Assembly (NCBI GenBank): GCA_903871605.1
Contig: CAIQHF010000036.1
Location: forward strand, 1 to 64,000
From: an uncultured Sphingomonadaceae bacterium
GTDB lineage: Bacteria > Pseudomonadota > Alphaproteobacteria > Sphingomonadales > Sphingomonadaceae
Reading direction: 5' to 3'
DNA length: 64,000 bases
The notes under the pieces were generated by a model, which was not told where the DNA came from, did not search any database, and saw nothing but the letters and a program-made list of their open reading frames with translations. Within the stretch, counting starts at the first letter, position 1. Every line of letters starts with the position of its first letter. Positions 18,064 through 26,697 of the stretch are shown piece after piece. The translations under genes were made by a program, and so were the position numbers.

Positions 18064-19761
18064 ATGCGGATTTACGGGGTTAGAAGGCATGGACGCGCTC
18101 GGATCGCGCTTTTGGGATGCGCGTCCTTGTCGGCCCTGTTAGGGGCTTCATCGCTGCGCGCACAGTCCACGACGGATAGTGATGCCGCACGCGACGCTCG
18201 GATAGAGGCGATCCAAACGCAGCTGAATCAGCTCCAGGCACAGCTGGCGGCGCTGCGGTCGGAAGGAAAGGGCTCGCCGTCCGTCGCGACGGACGCCGCC
18301 AAGGTGCCAGCAACGACGCCGACGGCCCCGGGCACGGCGGCCACCGCGGGCCTAGGTCAACCGCTGACGTCATCCGCGTCGCAAACTGCAAATGTAGACC
18401 ACCCCCGGATCTTTGGTGCGGGCGTTCCGACGACGGCAGCAGTGTCGCGCATCGACTCCGGCCACCCCTTAATTTCGACCAGTGACGGGCGCTTCACGGC
18501 AAGCCTGATCGGTGTGATGCAGTTCGACGTTGCCGACTATTTCCAGCATAGCGCCGGCCCTCTCGGCACCGATTTGCGTCGGGCCGGTGCCGCTTCCGAT
18601 ACGGCCCGTGCGCGCAACCTCTCGGACGGCACGACCTTCCGTCGTGCCCGGATCGGTATCGGTGGTCGCGCATTCGGTGACTTCGAATATTCGGTGCTGT
18701 TCGATTTTGGCGGCTCCGGCGAGGAGGATTCCGGCCACGTCCAGGAACTCTGGCTCCAATATTCCGGCTGGAAGCCCGCCCATATCCGCGTCGGTGCGTT
18801 CGCGCCATTCATTGGCCTCGAGGACACTGGCTCGACCAACGGCATGATGTTCCTCGAACGGCCGGCTTCGGCCGATGTCGCACGCAGTCTGGCGGGTGGC
18901 GATTATCGTGAGGCTGGCCAGATCGCCTTCACCGGCGCGCGCTGGTTCGCGTCGGGTGCGATCACCGGGCGCCTGGTCAATACCGCGGGCAGCAGCACGA
19001 CCCAGCCCTATCAAAGCCAGCTGGGCTTCATCGGCCGAGCGGGCATCTTGCCCGTCAAGAGCGACAACGATCTCATCCACCTCGCTGTTCATGGCAGCTA
19101 TGTGGCTCACCCTGCCGACACTGGCGGTCCGGATGCCGCAGCGGGAACTGCGATCAGCCCGATCCAGCTTCGCGAGCGACCTGAACTGCGCGTCGACGGC
19201 ACGCGCCTGGTCGATACCGGCGCGATCGACGCGTCGCACGCCTATACGGCGGGTGTCGAATTCGCCGCCCAGCATCGCAATTTCCTGCTACAGGGTGAAT
19301 ATGAGCGCATCGGTATCGAGCGCCGCGCCTCCGATCTTGCCAACCCTCGTTTCGACGGGTTTTACGTCGAGGGGAGTTGGATGATCACTGGCGAGCGTCG
19401 GCGCTATAACGACGGCAACTACGCCTTCGACGGTCCGAAAATCGATGGGTCGTTCAACCCGACGCACGGCAATTACGGCGCTTGGGAATTGGCGCTGCGT
19501 TACTCTGATCTGGATCTCAACTATCGGGAGGGAGCCGTCGGCACGGCGCTTCCGGCCGGGAGTGTTCGCGGTGGCGAGCAGAAGATCGCGACGGCCGGCG
19601 TCAACTGGTACCTTAACTCGATCGCGCGGGTCATGTTCGACTATCAGCATGTGACAATCGATCGACTCTCGCCCAGCGCGACGAGCTACCAGACACCTGT
19701 TGGCGCTCGCATTGGCCAGACGTATTCGACCGGATCGATGCGTTTCCAGCTGGCCTTCTGA
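18064..19761 (+). CDS. OprP/OprO-family porin
   Basis: A 565-residue outer-membrane porin. After a signal peptide ending LRAQS comes a short coiled coil (RIEAIQTQLNQLQAQLAALR) of the kind used for trimerisation or peptidoglycan contact, then the barrel with ARIGIGGRAFGDFEYSVLFD, YREAGQIAFTGARWF and YNDGNYAFDGPKIDGSF, typical of phosphate-selective OprP/O porins. It ends MRFQLAF with a terminal Phe for BAM recognition. It is divergent from the response regulator with a gap of about 145 bp. Substrate is uncertain. Confidence 0.88.
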   Translation: MRIYGVRRHGRARIALLGCASLSALLGASSLRAQSTTDSDAARDARIEAIQTQLNQLQAQLAALRSEGKGSPSVATDAAKVPATTPTAPGTAATAGLGQPLTSSASQTANVDHPRIFGAGVPTTAAVSRIDSGHPLISTSDGRFTASLIGVMQFDVADYFQHSAGPLGTDLRRAGAASDTARARNLSDGTTFRRARIGIGGRAFGDFEYSVLFDFGGSGEEDSGHVQELWLQYSGWKPAHIRVGAFAPFIGLEDTGSTNGMMFLERPASADVARSLAGGDYREAGQIAFTGARWFASGAITGRLVNTAGSSTTQPYQSQLGFIGRAGILPVKSDNDLIHLAVHGSYVAHPADTGGPDAAAGTAISPIQLRERPELRVDGTRLVDTGAIDASHAYTAGVEFAAQHRNFLLQGEYERIGIERRASDLANPRFDGFYVEGSWMITGERRRYNDGNYAFDGPKIDGSFNPTHGNYGAWELALRYSDLDLNYREGAVGTALPAGSVRGGEQKIATAGVNWYLNSIARVMFDYQHVTIDRLSPSATSYQTPVGARIGQTYSTGSMRFQLAF

Positions 19762-19776
19762 CCAGAGCGGCGGGTC

Positions 19777-20976
19777 TCAGAAATAATCGGCGAGAATGAC
19801 CGTTAGCGCGCGTCCATCGGCAAGCCTTATGTCGATCCGGGTTCCCGCCGGCTTTTCGCCCTGACGCTCGCTCGGGGAAGGATAGTCGGCGTCGACCGCC
19901 CGGCCATCCATCGCGATGATCTCATCGCCGTCGCGCAGGCCGGCATGCGCCGCCGGGCTGTTCTCGGCGACATGGCGAATAACCAATCGGTCGGGCAGAC
20001 GCGCAGCGCCGATGCCCGACCGGTCACGCGGGATCGCTTGCTTCAACCGCTCGGGACTCGCCGCCAACCACAGCGCTGCCGCCTTGGTGTCGAGCAGGAA
20101 ATCGAACGCCGAAAAGCACGGCCAACCCAGATTAATCGGCTGGCTGAAGTTCCAGTTGCTGACGGCGCACGCCGGGACATCATGCAGAACATACGGTCCG
20201 AATCTGAGCGTGCGCAGTGAGAAGATCCGGCTGATCGACGGTCCCTCGACACCGACGGTCATCGTCGTCGAGGTTGGCCGGCCGCCGAGGAGGCCATGCT
20301 CGCGCGCGAAACTTTCCGAAATGGAGCACAGGACATGACTGCCGAGATCGACGATCGCCTCCGAGCGTAGGCTGTCTTCAATATCGACAGGAATATGAGG
20401 CAGATTGCTCTGGCCCCACGCGACCGGCAGTTTAGTGAACCCCTCAACGCGCTTCGGATCGAGCGACGCGCTCAGCCGTGCGCGATCCCTGGGAAATTCA
20501 ACCTCAAGGATGGCCGAGGCCAGCAGGTCCTGGCCGACAACCAATGGCAGTTCGCGTGATAGCGAGCCCTCGATTGCGGAGACGTCGAAGCTGGAGATGT
20601 CGATATTGTGGACGACGACGTCTCCAACTCCGAGTGTCCGGACCCGGTAAAGCGTGCCATTCACCTGACCCGTCAGCGCGGCTGCGGAGAGCGTTCCCGA
20701 TGTGGGTAGGGCCAGCCGCTGAGCCCAAGCCGCGTTGACGACGCTTCGGGTTGCCCCGGTGTCGATGATGGCGGAGACTGCAGTCCCGTTTATCGATGCA
20801 GTCACCGTCAGATATTTAGACGTCGCAAGGTGGAGCTGCTGCCAGCTGGCCTCGTTTTTGGGGAGCGCCACAGGCTTGGCCATGCCGAAAGACACTGTGG
20901 CCGCACTCACCTGGTAAGATTTTGAAGCTCCGAACATAAAGCCGATCAGTTGGACGGCCGCGCGCCGCGAAAGCAT
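19777..20976 (-). CDS. Exported retropepsin-like aspartic protease with PDZ domain
   Basis: A 399-residue protein with a short signal segment. Domain 1 has ASINGTAVSAIIDTGATRSV, the D-T-G-A catalytic loop of retropepsin-like proteases (about residues 60-79). Domain 2 has SEAIVDLGSHVLCSI around residue 210, an analogous loop with D-L-G in place of D-T-G. A C-terminal PDZ follows (VIRHVAENSPAAHAGLRDGD). Such proteins are periplasmic and poorly characterised. The single complete DTG suggests a dimer or an asymmetric two-domain site. It converges on the porin gene. Confidence 0.8.
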   Translation of the reverse strand: MLSRRAAVQLIGFMFGASKSYQVSAATVSFGMAKPVALPKNEASWQQLHLATSKYLTVTASINGTAVSAIIDTGATRSVVNAAWAQRLALPTSGTLSAAALTGQVNGTLYRVRTLGVGDVVVHNIDISSFDVSAIEGSLSRELPLVVGQDLLASAILEVEFPRDRARLSASLDPKRVEGFTKLPVAWGQSNLPHIPVDIEDSLRSEAIVDLGSHVLCSISESFAREHGLLGGRPTSTTMTVGVEGPSISRIFSLRTLRFGPYVLHDVPACAVSNWNFSQPINLGWPCFSAFDFLLDTKAAALWLAASPERLKQAIPRDRSGIGAARLPDRLVIRHVAENSPAAHAGLRDGDEIIAMDGRAVDADYPSPSERQGEKPAGTRIDIRLADGRALTVILADYF

Positions 20977-21077
20977 GGCAGGTTGGCCCGATGGCGGTCA
21001 ATCCCCGGCACACTGAAAGGTCTCCGCCGATGCGTCAAGCGGACGCACGGGCGAAGACCTTTTGGCTATCAGCGATC

Positions 21078-21091
21078 CCGGGCAAGCCCGG
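21078..21091 (-). terminator. Short hairpin after porin gene
   Basis: CCGGGC-AA-GCCCGG lies a few bases beyond the stop of the 21097-22809 porin. The stem is short, the loop minimal and there is no T-run, so the terminator call is weak. Confidence 0.3.
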
Positions 21092-21096
21092 TATGC

Positions 21097-22809
21097 TTAG
21101 AACGGGTAGTAGCGGAAGCTGACGAAACCCATGCTGTTGTGCGCTTGCGGCGCGAGGCCGTTCACGTCCTCGAAAAGTTGACGCTGCGTATAGCTGTACT
21201 GAATACCGATCTGCGCGCGTCCGAACGAGCCCTGGTAGAATTTGTCCCAGAAACCACCGGTAATCTGACGAATACGGCGCACGTTGCCGGCGCAGACGGC
21301 GCCGCCTTCCGTCATGCAGTTCGTGTTGAGCAACGTCGCAACGCCATAGCCGCCGGTACCGGCGTCGTACAGCTGGCGATGCTCCACTTCCTCACCGGCG
21401 AAACCGTAGACATCGAGAGCCTTGGTGGCATGCAGCGTCGCGCCCGCGAGCATCATATACTCTTTGATCGGGTGGATATTGCCTTCCTTGTCGAAGGTCG
21501 TGTCGGCCAGACCCGCCGAGCCGTAGCGCCCAATGCCGCGACCGCCGATGTAGGAGAATTGTGCATCGAGGAGCTTCGGCACGACCTCAAGATTCACGCT
21601 GCCGCCATAGCCCGTGCCGTGCGCGTCGTGATTGCTGCCTTCCACCACCGTCGTGCCGTCAAACCGCTCGGAGAAGGTGCGATAAATCCCGAAGCCTTCG
21701 ACGTGCAGCTTGTGCCCACCGACGACGGTTTCCAGCGCCGCCTTGGCGATGAAGTCAGGCACGTGGCTAAGCGACAGGCTCGAGCCGACACCGTTGTAGA
21801 ACTGCTGGAACGAGCCCGTCGGATTGACCTGGTTGCCGCCCGAAGCCGTCGAGCCGTTACCGAGGATGGCCGTCGTGATACCCGCCGGCACGCCGGTACC
21901 GCCGAACGTTGTCTGCGGATTCTCGGCGGCGAGGCCGAGCCAGAGCTGGTGGTCCATGAAGTCGGCGGTGACACGGACGCCCGGCTGACGCGCCCAGGCG
22001 AAGCCGGGAACGTACTGCGCGTCGATCTGCGGCGGAGTGATTTCCGAACGCGGGCTCATGCCCTTGCTCTGCATCGTCAGCAGCGACCAATTCTGGCCGG
22101 CGAGGACGTGGATGCCATACCCGGCGTTGTCCCAGTCGATCGTGCCGTAAAGATTGCGGATACGCGGCACATAGCTGTTTGACTGGTTGGAGTTGGACGT
22201 CTGCGCGCCGCCCTGGAAGTCGAACTCGCCATACATGCTGAGCTGGGTGTGCGCGTTAGGCTTACCCTGCGCGAGCAACGAGATGCGGCTCTGGCGGGCC
22301 GAGAAGCGGCCTTCCGAGGACTGCGCGGCGTGGCTCTGGCTGGGGAAGGGGACGTTGAAGCTGGAGGCAATATCGTCGCCCTGGAAGCGGCTGCGATAGA
22401 TGCCGGCTGCTTCGAGGAAGCCGCCCGGCGTGATCGTGATACCCTTGAAATAGAATTTGTCGTTGTGATGCTCTTTCTCGATCGCGCCGGCGATCTGGGT
22501 GTTGACCTGGTCCTTCGTCACCGGTGGCGTCGCGGCGACGGCCTGCACCTGCGTCTGGACGGCTTGGACCTGCGCCTGGGTGTTGTTGACCTGCGCGACC
22601 GTTTCGGCCTGCGCGCTTGAAGAACTGTCGACCTGAGCGCGAAGCGCTTCGACCTCGGCGCGGAGAGCCTCGACCTGCTTGAGGAGTGCGGTGTTTGCCG
22701 ACGCCGCGCGAGGCGCTGCATGGTGCTTCTTGGCGGGCGCGGCGTGAGCGCCACCAACGAGAAGCGAAGTTGCTGCTGCTGTCGCGAGCAGCTTGACGCG
22801 CATATTCAT
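21097..22809 (-). CDS. Outer-membrane porin with N-terminal coiled coil
   Basis: A 570-residue protein. Signal peptide MNMRVKLLATAAATSLLVGG to AHA, a Gln/Ala-rich coiled coil (about 40-95), then a barrel beginning YFKGITITPGGFLEAAGIYR and ending SMGFVSFRYYPF with the terminal Phe. The layout matches large sphingomonad and caulobacter outer-membrane proteins that start with a coiled coil and a G-G-F-x-E-A strand. It stands as a single gene. Transported solute unknown. Confidence 0.85.
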   Translation of the reverse strand: MNMRVKLLATAAATSLLVGGAHAAPAKKHHAAPRAASANTALLKQVEALRAEVEALRAQVDSSSSAQAETVAQVNNTQAQVQAVQTQVQAVAATPPVTKDQVNTQIAGAIEKEHHNDKFYFKGITITPGGFLEAAGIYRSRFQGDDIASSFNVPFPSQSHAAQSSEGRFSARQSRISLLAQGKPNAHTQLSMYGEFDFQGGAQTSNSNQSNSYVPRIRNLYGTIDWDNAGYGIHVLAGQNWSLLTMQSKGMSPRSEITPPQIDAQYVPGFAWARQPGVRVTADFMDHQLWLGLAAENPQTTFGGTGVPAGITTAILGNGSTASGGNQVNPTGSFQQFYNGVGSSLSLSHVPDFIAKAALETVVGGHKLHVEGFGIYRTFSERFDGTTVVEGSNHDAHGTGYGGSVNLEVVPKLLDAQFSYIGGRGIGRYGSAGLADTTFDKEGNIHPIKEYMMLAGATLHATKALDVYGFAGEEVEHRQLYDAGTGGYGVATLLNTNCMTEGGAVCAGNVRRIRQITGGFWDKFYQGSFGRAQIGIQYSYTQRQLFEDVNGLAPQAHNSMGFVSFRYYPF

Positions 22810-23205
22810 TCTAGGAGCCCCTTGCCCGGCAGGTTTGCCTTGCTCGGGCCCCTACCGAGGGTCGATGACACTTGCGTGACGGACGTGTGGCGTTTGCGAG
22901 ACGCTTCGTGCAGCTCGTTTGGCCGGCCTAACAAGCTTACCTGTTATCAGGAGGTTAGTGGAGCGACGGTCGCGATTTACGCCGTTTTCGCCGGTCCGCA
23001 AACTCGTCGCGGCGTGCTGCCGTTGCATCATTGTCACAGGGTAAATCCGCTCCGAACCGGCGGAAGGATCGACACACGAATCTATCGTCCCTCAAGCCGA
23101 TCGCTCGCACTCGATCGGGGCGCTGCGGGGAAGGGCGCCGCGACGGTTCGCTGGATGGGAGGCTATCTCGTGGATCTCAGTGTGTATCGTTCCCAAGAGC
23201 GTTGG
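22810..23205. other. Intergenic region, no gene recognised
   Basis: About 400 bp upstream of the porin that should hold its promoter. Open frames here are off-frame and show no family features. Confidence 0.45.
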
Positions 23206-23511
23206 TCACGGTTGGCCGGGCAGACCAACGGAGTCAGGCGGCGTGGCGTCGAGCGCTTCTTCACGGGCGAAGAGACGATCCAGGCGCCCCCGGAGGTTCG
23301 CATCGAACTCCTCATTATGGGGGGATCGAGGACGAGAAAGCGAGATCTCGCGCGCTATCGCATCTTTGATCCGGTCGATCGCATCGTCGCCGATGACGCC
23401 TGCTCGTTTCAGCTCGGCAGACAATTGGAGGAGTCCGACCGCGGTTGCTTGCGCACGCAGGCCGACGAAGCCGATCGTGTCATGCAGCCTTTTATCCTCG
23501 CTCTTGTCCAT
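23206..23511 (-). CDS. Small cytoplasmic protein of unknown function
   Basis: A 101-residue, charged, mostly helical protein without signal peptide or membrane segment: FVGLRAQATAVGLLQLSAEL, then RIKDAIAREISLSR. No family recognised. The frame has normal codon use for the region and is preceded by a leftward gene gap. It could be co-regulated with the exported paralogue just upstream. Confidence 0.55.
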   Translation of the reverse strand: MDKSEDKRLHDTIGFVGLRAQATAVGLLQLSAELKRAGVIGDDAIDRIKDAIAREISLSRPRSPHNEEFDANLRGRLDRLFAREEALDATPPDSVGLPGQP

Positions 23512-23604
23512 AAGGCGTCCTTTGCTGTGTGCGGTGCGGGATATCGTCGTCCATCTCTTATACCTGCGCTCTGAACGCCTTCAGGTCATGAGCGCAAAAA
23601 GGCC

Positions 23605-24003
23605 TCAGGCGCCTCCATGCCGGTCGACTTCACGGGTCACGGTAAAATCGTGAAGCAGCTCGCCGTAAGAATGGAGCGCGACCATCCAGCGGATGTCGTC
23701 GGCTGCGCCGTCGCTGAGATCATATTGGTGATAGAGGCATTTCACGAGGTCCGGTTTGTGATGATCCGGCCAGCAGCGCGCACCCGCCTGCGTCAATCGC
23801 GTTTGCGCCGTCGCTAAAGGCGTCGCGGGTGCCAAGCTCAAGGAGAGCGCTGCAGTCGCTTGAGTGAGTGCGCCGCTGACGGCAAAACTCGATTCCAGAT
23901 CGGCAAAAGACGGTGCGGTGATGGCAGCTGGCTCCGCCCGAGCCACCACAGGAAGCGTAATCGACGCCACAACCAGCGCGAAGAACAACTTAGGTCCGAT
24001 CAC
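23605..24003 (-). CDS. Small exported protein, paralogue of 7664-8089
   Basis: A 132-residue protein. Signal peptide MIGPKLFFALVVASITLPVV to ARA, then a mature domain with Cys pair (AGARCWPDHHKPDLVKCLY) and DIRWMVALHSYGELLHDF, colinear with the 7664-8089 product. It has an exact-arm palindrome 100 bp upstream. Function unknown. The shared signal, Cys spacing and upstream motif argue for a small co-regulated periplasmic family. Confidence 0.7.
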   Translation of the reverse strand: MIGPKLFFALVVASITLPVVARAEPAAITAPSFADLESSFAVSGALTQATAALSLSLAPATPLATAQTRLTQAGARCWPDHHKPDLVKCLYHQYDLSDGAADDIRWMVALHSYGELLHDFTVTREVDRHGGA

Positions 24004-24102
24004 TTTCCAACTCCCGACGCGGCATCATTCCGATCATCGCAGAGCGCGACGGTAGTCGGCCAACACCGAAGGCGTCATCCGCCTTATCCACGAGCCCGGG
24101 AA

Positions 24103-24118
24103 GTGAAATGAATTTCAC
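24103..24118. promoter_or_regulatory. Palindromic motif, copy 3
   Basis: GTGAAATGAATTTCAC, one base from the perfect palindrome. It is 100 bp upstream of the 23605-24003 gene and about 200 bp upstream of the divergent lipoprotein gene at 24319. Confidence 0.55.
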
Positions 24119-24318
24119 CTCGCACCCCGATGGACTGACGCAGCGTTGATCCTTGTAGCCGATACGACCGCGATTTTTCGCGTCGGGGCGAAGTTTCGGT
24201 CTCTTTTCCGGCGCCACTCGATCGACCAGCGGGCAGATATCGAGTCCCTTCCCGCAGCGGCACGCGGTGACACATCGGACCCGATGGCTAGGCTCGGCGC
24301 ATGGGTTTGGAGTATGAC

Positions 24319-24708
24319 ATGGTCAAACATATCTTCTGGCTAGGGTTACTTGTTCCGCTCGCCGCTTGTGGCAGTCCGACCGCGACACGCTCGCCGGTCG
24401 CGCGCACGGGTTCGGTTGCAACGCCAGGCCGAGCCCCAGCCTCCGCGATGGCGCAACTGCGCACCATGACTCCCGCATGGCGCAATGCGACACTGTCGCA
24501 GGCGATCGATGACGCCGGCCTCACATGCAGCAAAGTGACGAAGTCCGCCTACCAGCAAGCCTATCGAGGCATGGCAATGTGGGTCGCGACCTGCCCTGAG
24601 AGCGGGCGATGGGCCCTGTTCATTGACGGACGTGGATACGCCCAAGTGAGGCAATGTGCGGATGTGGGACAGGCCGGTCTGCCAGCATGTGCTGGTTCGT
24701 CGGGCTGA
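24319..24708 (+). CDS. Putative lipoprotein of unknown function
   Basis: A 129-residue protein starting MVKHIFWLGLLVPLAACGS with a lipobox Cys at 17. The mature part has a low-complexity Ala/Pro/Ser linker, then LTCSKVTKSAYQQAYRG to WVATCPESGRWALFIDG, where two Cys may pair. No family recognised. The ATG at 24301 is in frame, but 24319 puts the hydrophobic segment directly at the N-terminus. Confidence 0.65.
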   Translation: MVKHIFWLGLLVPLAACGSPTATRSPVARTGSVATPGRAPASAMAQLRTMTPAWRNATLSQAIDDAGLTCSKVTKSAYQQAYRGMAMWVATCPESGRWALFIDGRGYAQVRQCADVGQAGLPACAGSSG

Positions 24709-25110
24709 GCCCACCGACCTTGTCAGAGCGCAGGCAGCATAACCTGGCGTCGGATCGTGCTCCTGCGATAGTATCTATCGAGACGTGCCTACTGCGGGCG
24801 GATATCACTGGTAGCGCTTCTGCGTCTTCGCCGCCCGCTTTGCCCGCAATTGGTCTCCCGACGACGGCGCGAGGGGGGTCGCCGCCGCCGCCGGGAGTAA
24901 CGGCCTGCTTGGGGAGTGGACCAGCAGGTCGGTTCAGCTAAAATAAGGGGTGTCGGCGCGTTTTCAGCCTCTCGTAGCAGTGAAATTAATTTCACCTGAC
25001 TTTTGCGACGGTGCGGCGTCTGATCGATCATCGATCTGTCGCGCCGCCGCTCGACCTGTTGGCCGCGCGCAGCTCAAGGACAGTCTAAAGCTTTGCTGTG
25101 GAGAGGACTT
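24709..25110. other. Intergenic region with palindrome, no gene
   Basis: About 400 bp with no convincing frame. Its only clear structure is the exact palindrome at 24980-24995. Confidence 0.45.
24980..24995. promoter_or_regulatory. Palindromic motif, copy 4 (exact)
   Basis: GTGAAATTAATTTCAC, identical to the copy before the RND operon, 115 bp upstream of the small gene at 25111. Confidence 0.55.
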
Positions 25111-25329
25111 GTGATCACTTCGCATGCCGACCAGGACTATCTTCGTCAGCGCGAGATCGAAGAGCGCGCTATAGCCCGCGTCAGCAAGGATCCGATGGTC
25201 CGGGAAATCCACTTGGAGATGGCGGCCTTGTATGCCGCACGCCTTGCGCCGGTCCACGCACGTGCCGACGGCTCTATGACGGGAATAGCCAGATCATCTC
25301 GAAAACTCAGCCTTATCCATCGAGACTAG
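25111..25329 (+). CDS. Small helical protein (DYxxxREIEER-type)
   Basis: A 72-residue protein beginning VITSHADQDYLRQREIEERA and continuing VREIHLEMAALYAARL. It resembles the short D-Y-x-x-R-R-E-R-E-E-R / H-L-E-L-A-x-x-Y proteins common in sphingomonads, whose role is unknown. GTG 25111 has GGAGAGGA just upstream and starts the conserved part. The ATG at 25093 is an alternative. It carries the palindrome in its upstream region. Confidence 0.6.
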   Translation: MITSHADQDYLRQREIEERAIARVSKDPMVREIHLEMAALYAARLAPVHARADGSMTGIARSSRKLSLIHRD

Positions 25330-25548
25330 GGAAGGCGTGAAAGCGCGTGTCGAGATGACCTTGCCCTAGTCCGGGCAACGATAATAGCGGCTTGCGTGAA
25401 GCGCAGGCTAATCATCCGAACGCCTTAATGGCTGATCCAGATTGCAGCCGCTGGCGCAGGCAGGAGGCTCACGGGATCGGCATTGCCAAGGAAGGTCCAG
25501 ATCTTGGCAAAACGTGCGAAAGAAGCCGCTTGTCGCATCCTTCGGACC

Positions 25549-26697
25549 CTATGTTGCGATCAAGCCGGTCACGCTGTCGCTCCTATCAAACAGCATGCGT
25601 GCAACACGAGGCGGATCAAGGCCAAGGCTCTCGCCGGCAACACCGGCAATTAGGCTGTCGAGCGCTGCGGTCGGCTTTAGATCGCGGCTTTCGTACAACG
25701 CCGATGGCGCAAGTCCTGGCCAGTCGGCAACCACGCGGCCGCCTTTCACGGCGCCCCCAATTATCATCGCGACCGAGCCGGTCCCGTGATCGGTACCTCC
25801 GGTGCCATTGGCGGCGGCGGTGCGGCCGAACTCGGTGGCGACCAGCACCGTCGTCTGTGCCCACGCCCGCCCGAGCCCATCGCGCAGCGAAGTCACCAGG
25901 GTGTCGAGCGCTTTCAACTGCGCCGCCAAACGCGCGTCCTGCCCGCTGTGCGTGTCCCATCCGCCGGTTTCCAGCATCGCGATGCGGGGACCATCGGGTT
26001 TGCTGAGAAAGCTCGCCGCAAGCGTGCCGAGACTTGCCGGATCCTGCTTTGCAGCCGAGCCCTCAGCCAGCCCCTGCGCCGCCAAAGCCGAGGTCCAGAG
26101 CGGATGAAGCTGAGGGTCGGCGGCATACAACTGGCCGACGCGCAGCAGCAGGTCGTCCGACGGCTGGGGCAGGGAGGTCGGCGCATAGGATGTCACCCGC
26201 GCCGCGCCGCGCAAGGCCATAGGAACGGTCGCCGCCAGCGCGATCGCTTGCTCCCTTGCGCTCGGCATCATCGCCACGAGACGATTCAGCCAGCCATCCT
26301 TTTCCTGATAGGGTTGCGTGCCGCCGGTTTCGAGGACGTTCTGGCCGTCAAAATGGGAGCGGTCGCGATAAGGCGAGGCAATGGCATGCACGAATAGCGC
26401 TTGATGCTGGCCGTACATTTTTGCCGTCTCCACCAGCGATGGATGAAGCGCGAACGTGCCGTCGAGCTTCGTCGCGCTCGACGGATCTATCGCCAGCGCC
26501 CCGCGCAGCCTGGCGTAGGCCGGATCGGCATAGGGCGCGACGATGTTGAGACCATCGGCGGCGCCGCGCTGGATGATGAAGACGAAGCGCCGATCGGTGG
26601 CGACCGTGGCCAGCGCCATGCGCGGTGCGACCAGCAGCGCGCCCGCGCCGAGACCGGAAAAGGACAGAAAGCGGCGGCGATCGAGCATGGCGCTCAT
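25549..26697 (-). CDS. DUF1501 domain protein, Tat-exported
   Basis: A 382-residue protein with a twin-arginine signal (MLDRRRFLSFSGLGAGALLV). The mature part carries DUF1501 landmarks: FVFIIQRGAADGLNIVAPY, RSHFDGQNVLETG, and ETGGWDTHSGQD to TEFGRTAAANGTGGTDHGTG, related to the sulfatase/alkaline-phosphatase fold. It overlaps the DUF1800 gene by 4 bp. DUF1800 and DUF1501 genes are nearly always paired. Their function is unestablished, with export and polymer or cellulose-associated roles proposed. Confidence 0.9.
   Translation of the reverse strand: MSAMLDRRRFLSFSGLGAGALLVAPRMALATVATDRRFVFIIQRGAADGLNIVAPYADPAYARLRGALAIDPSSATKLDGTFALHPSLVETAKMYGQHQALFVHAIASPYRDRSHFDGQNVLETGGTQPYQEKDGWLNRLVAMMPSAREQAIALAATVPMALRGAARVTSYAPTSLPQPSDDLLLRVGQLYAADPQLHPLWTSALAAQGLAEGSAAKQDPASLGTLAASFLSKPDGPRIAMLETGGWDTHSGQDARLAAQLKALDTLVTSLRDGLGRAWAQTTVLVATEFGRTAAANGTGGTDHGTGSVAMIIGGAVKGGRVVADWPGLAPSALYESRDLKPTAALDSLIAGVAGESLGLDPPRVARMLFDRSDSVTGLIAT

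Noticed and set aside
24789-25031. 80-codon leftward frame across the palindrome
   Set aside because: Low-complexity Arg/Ser sequence without an RBS or family, spanning a regulatory motif.
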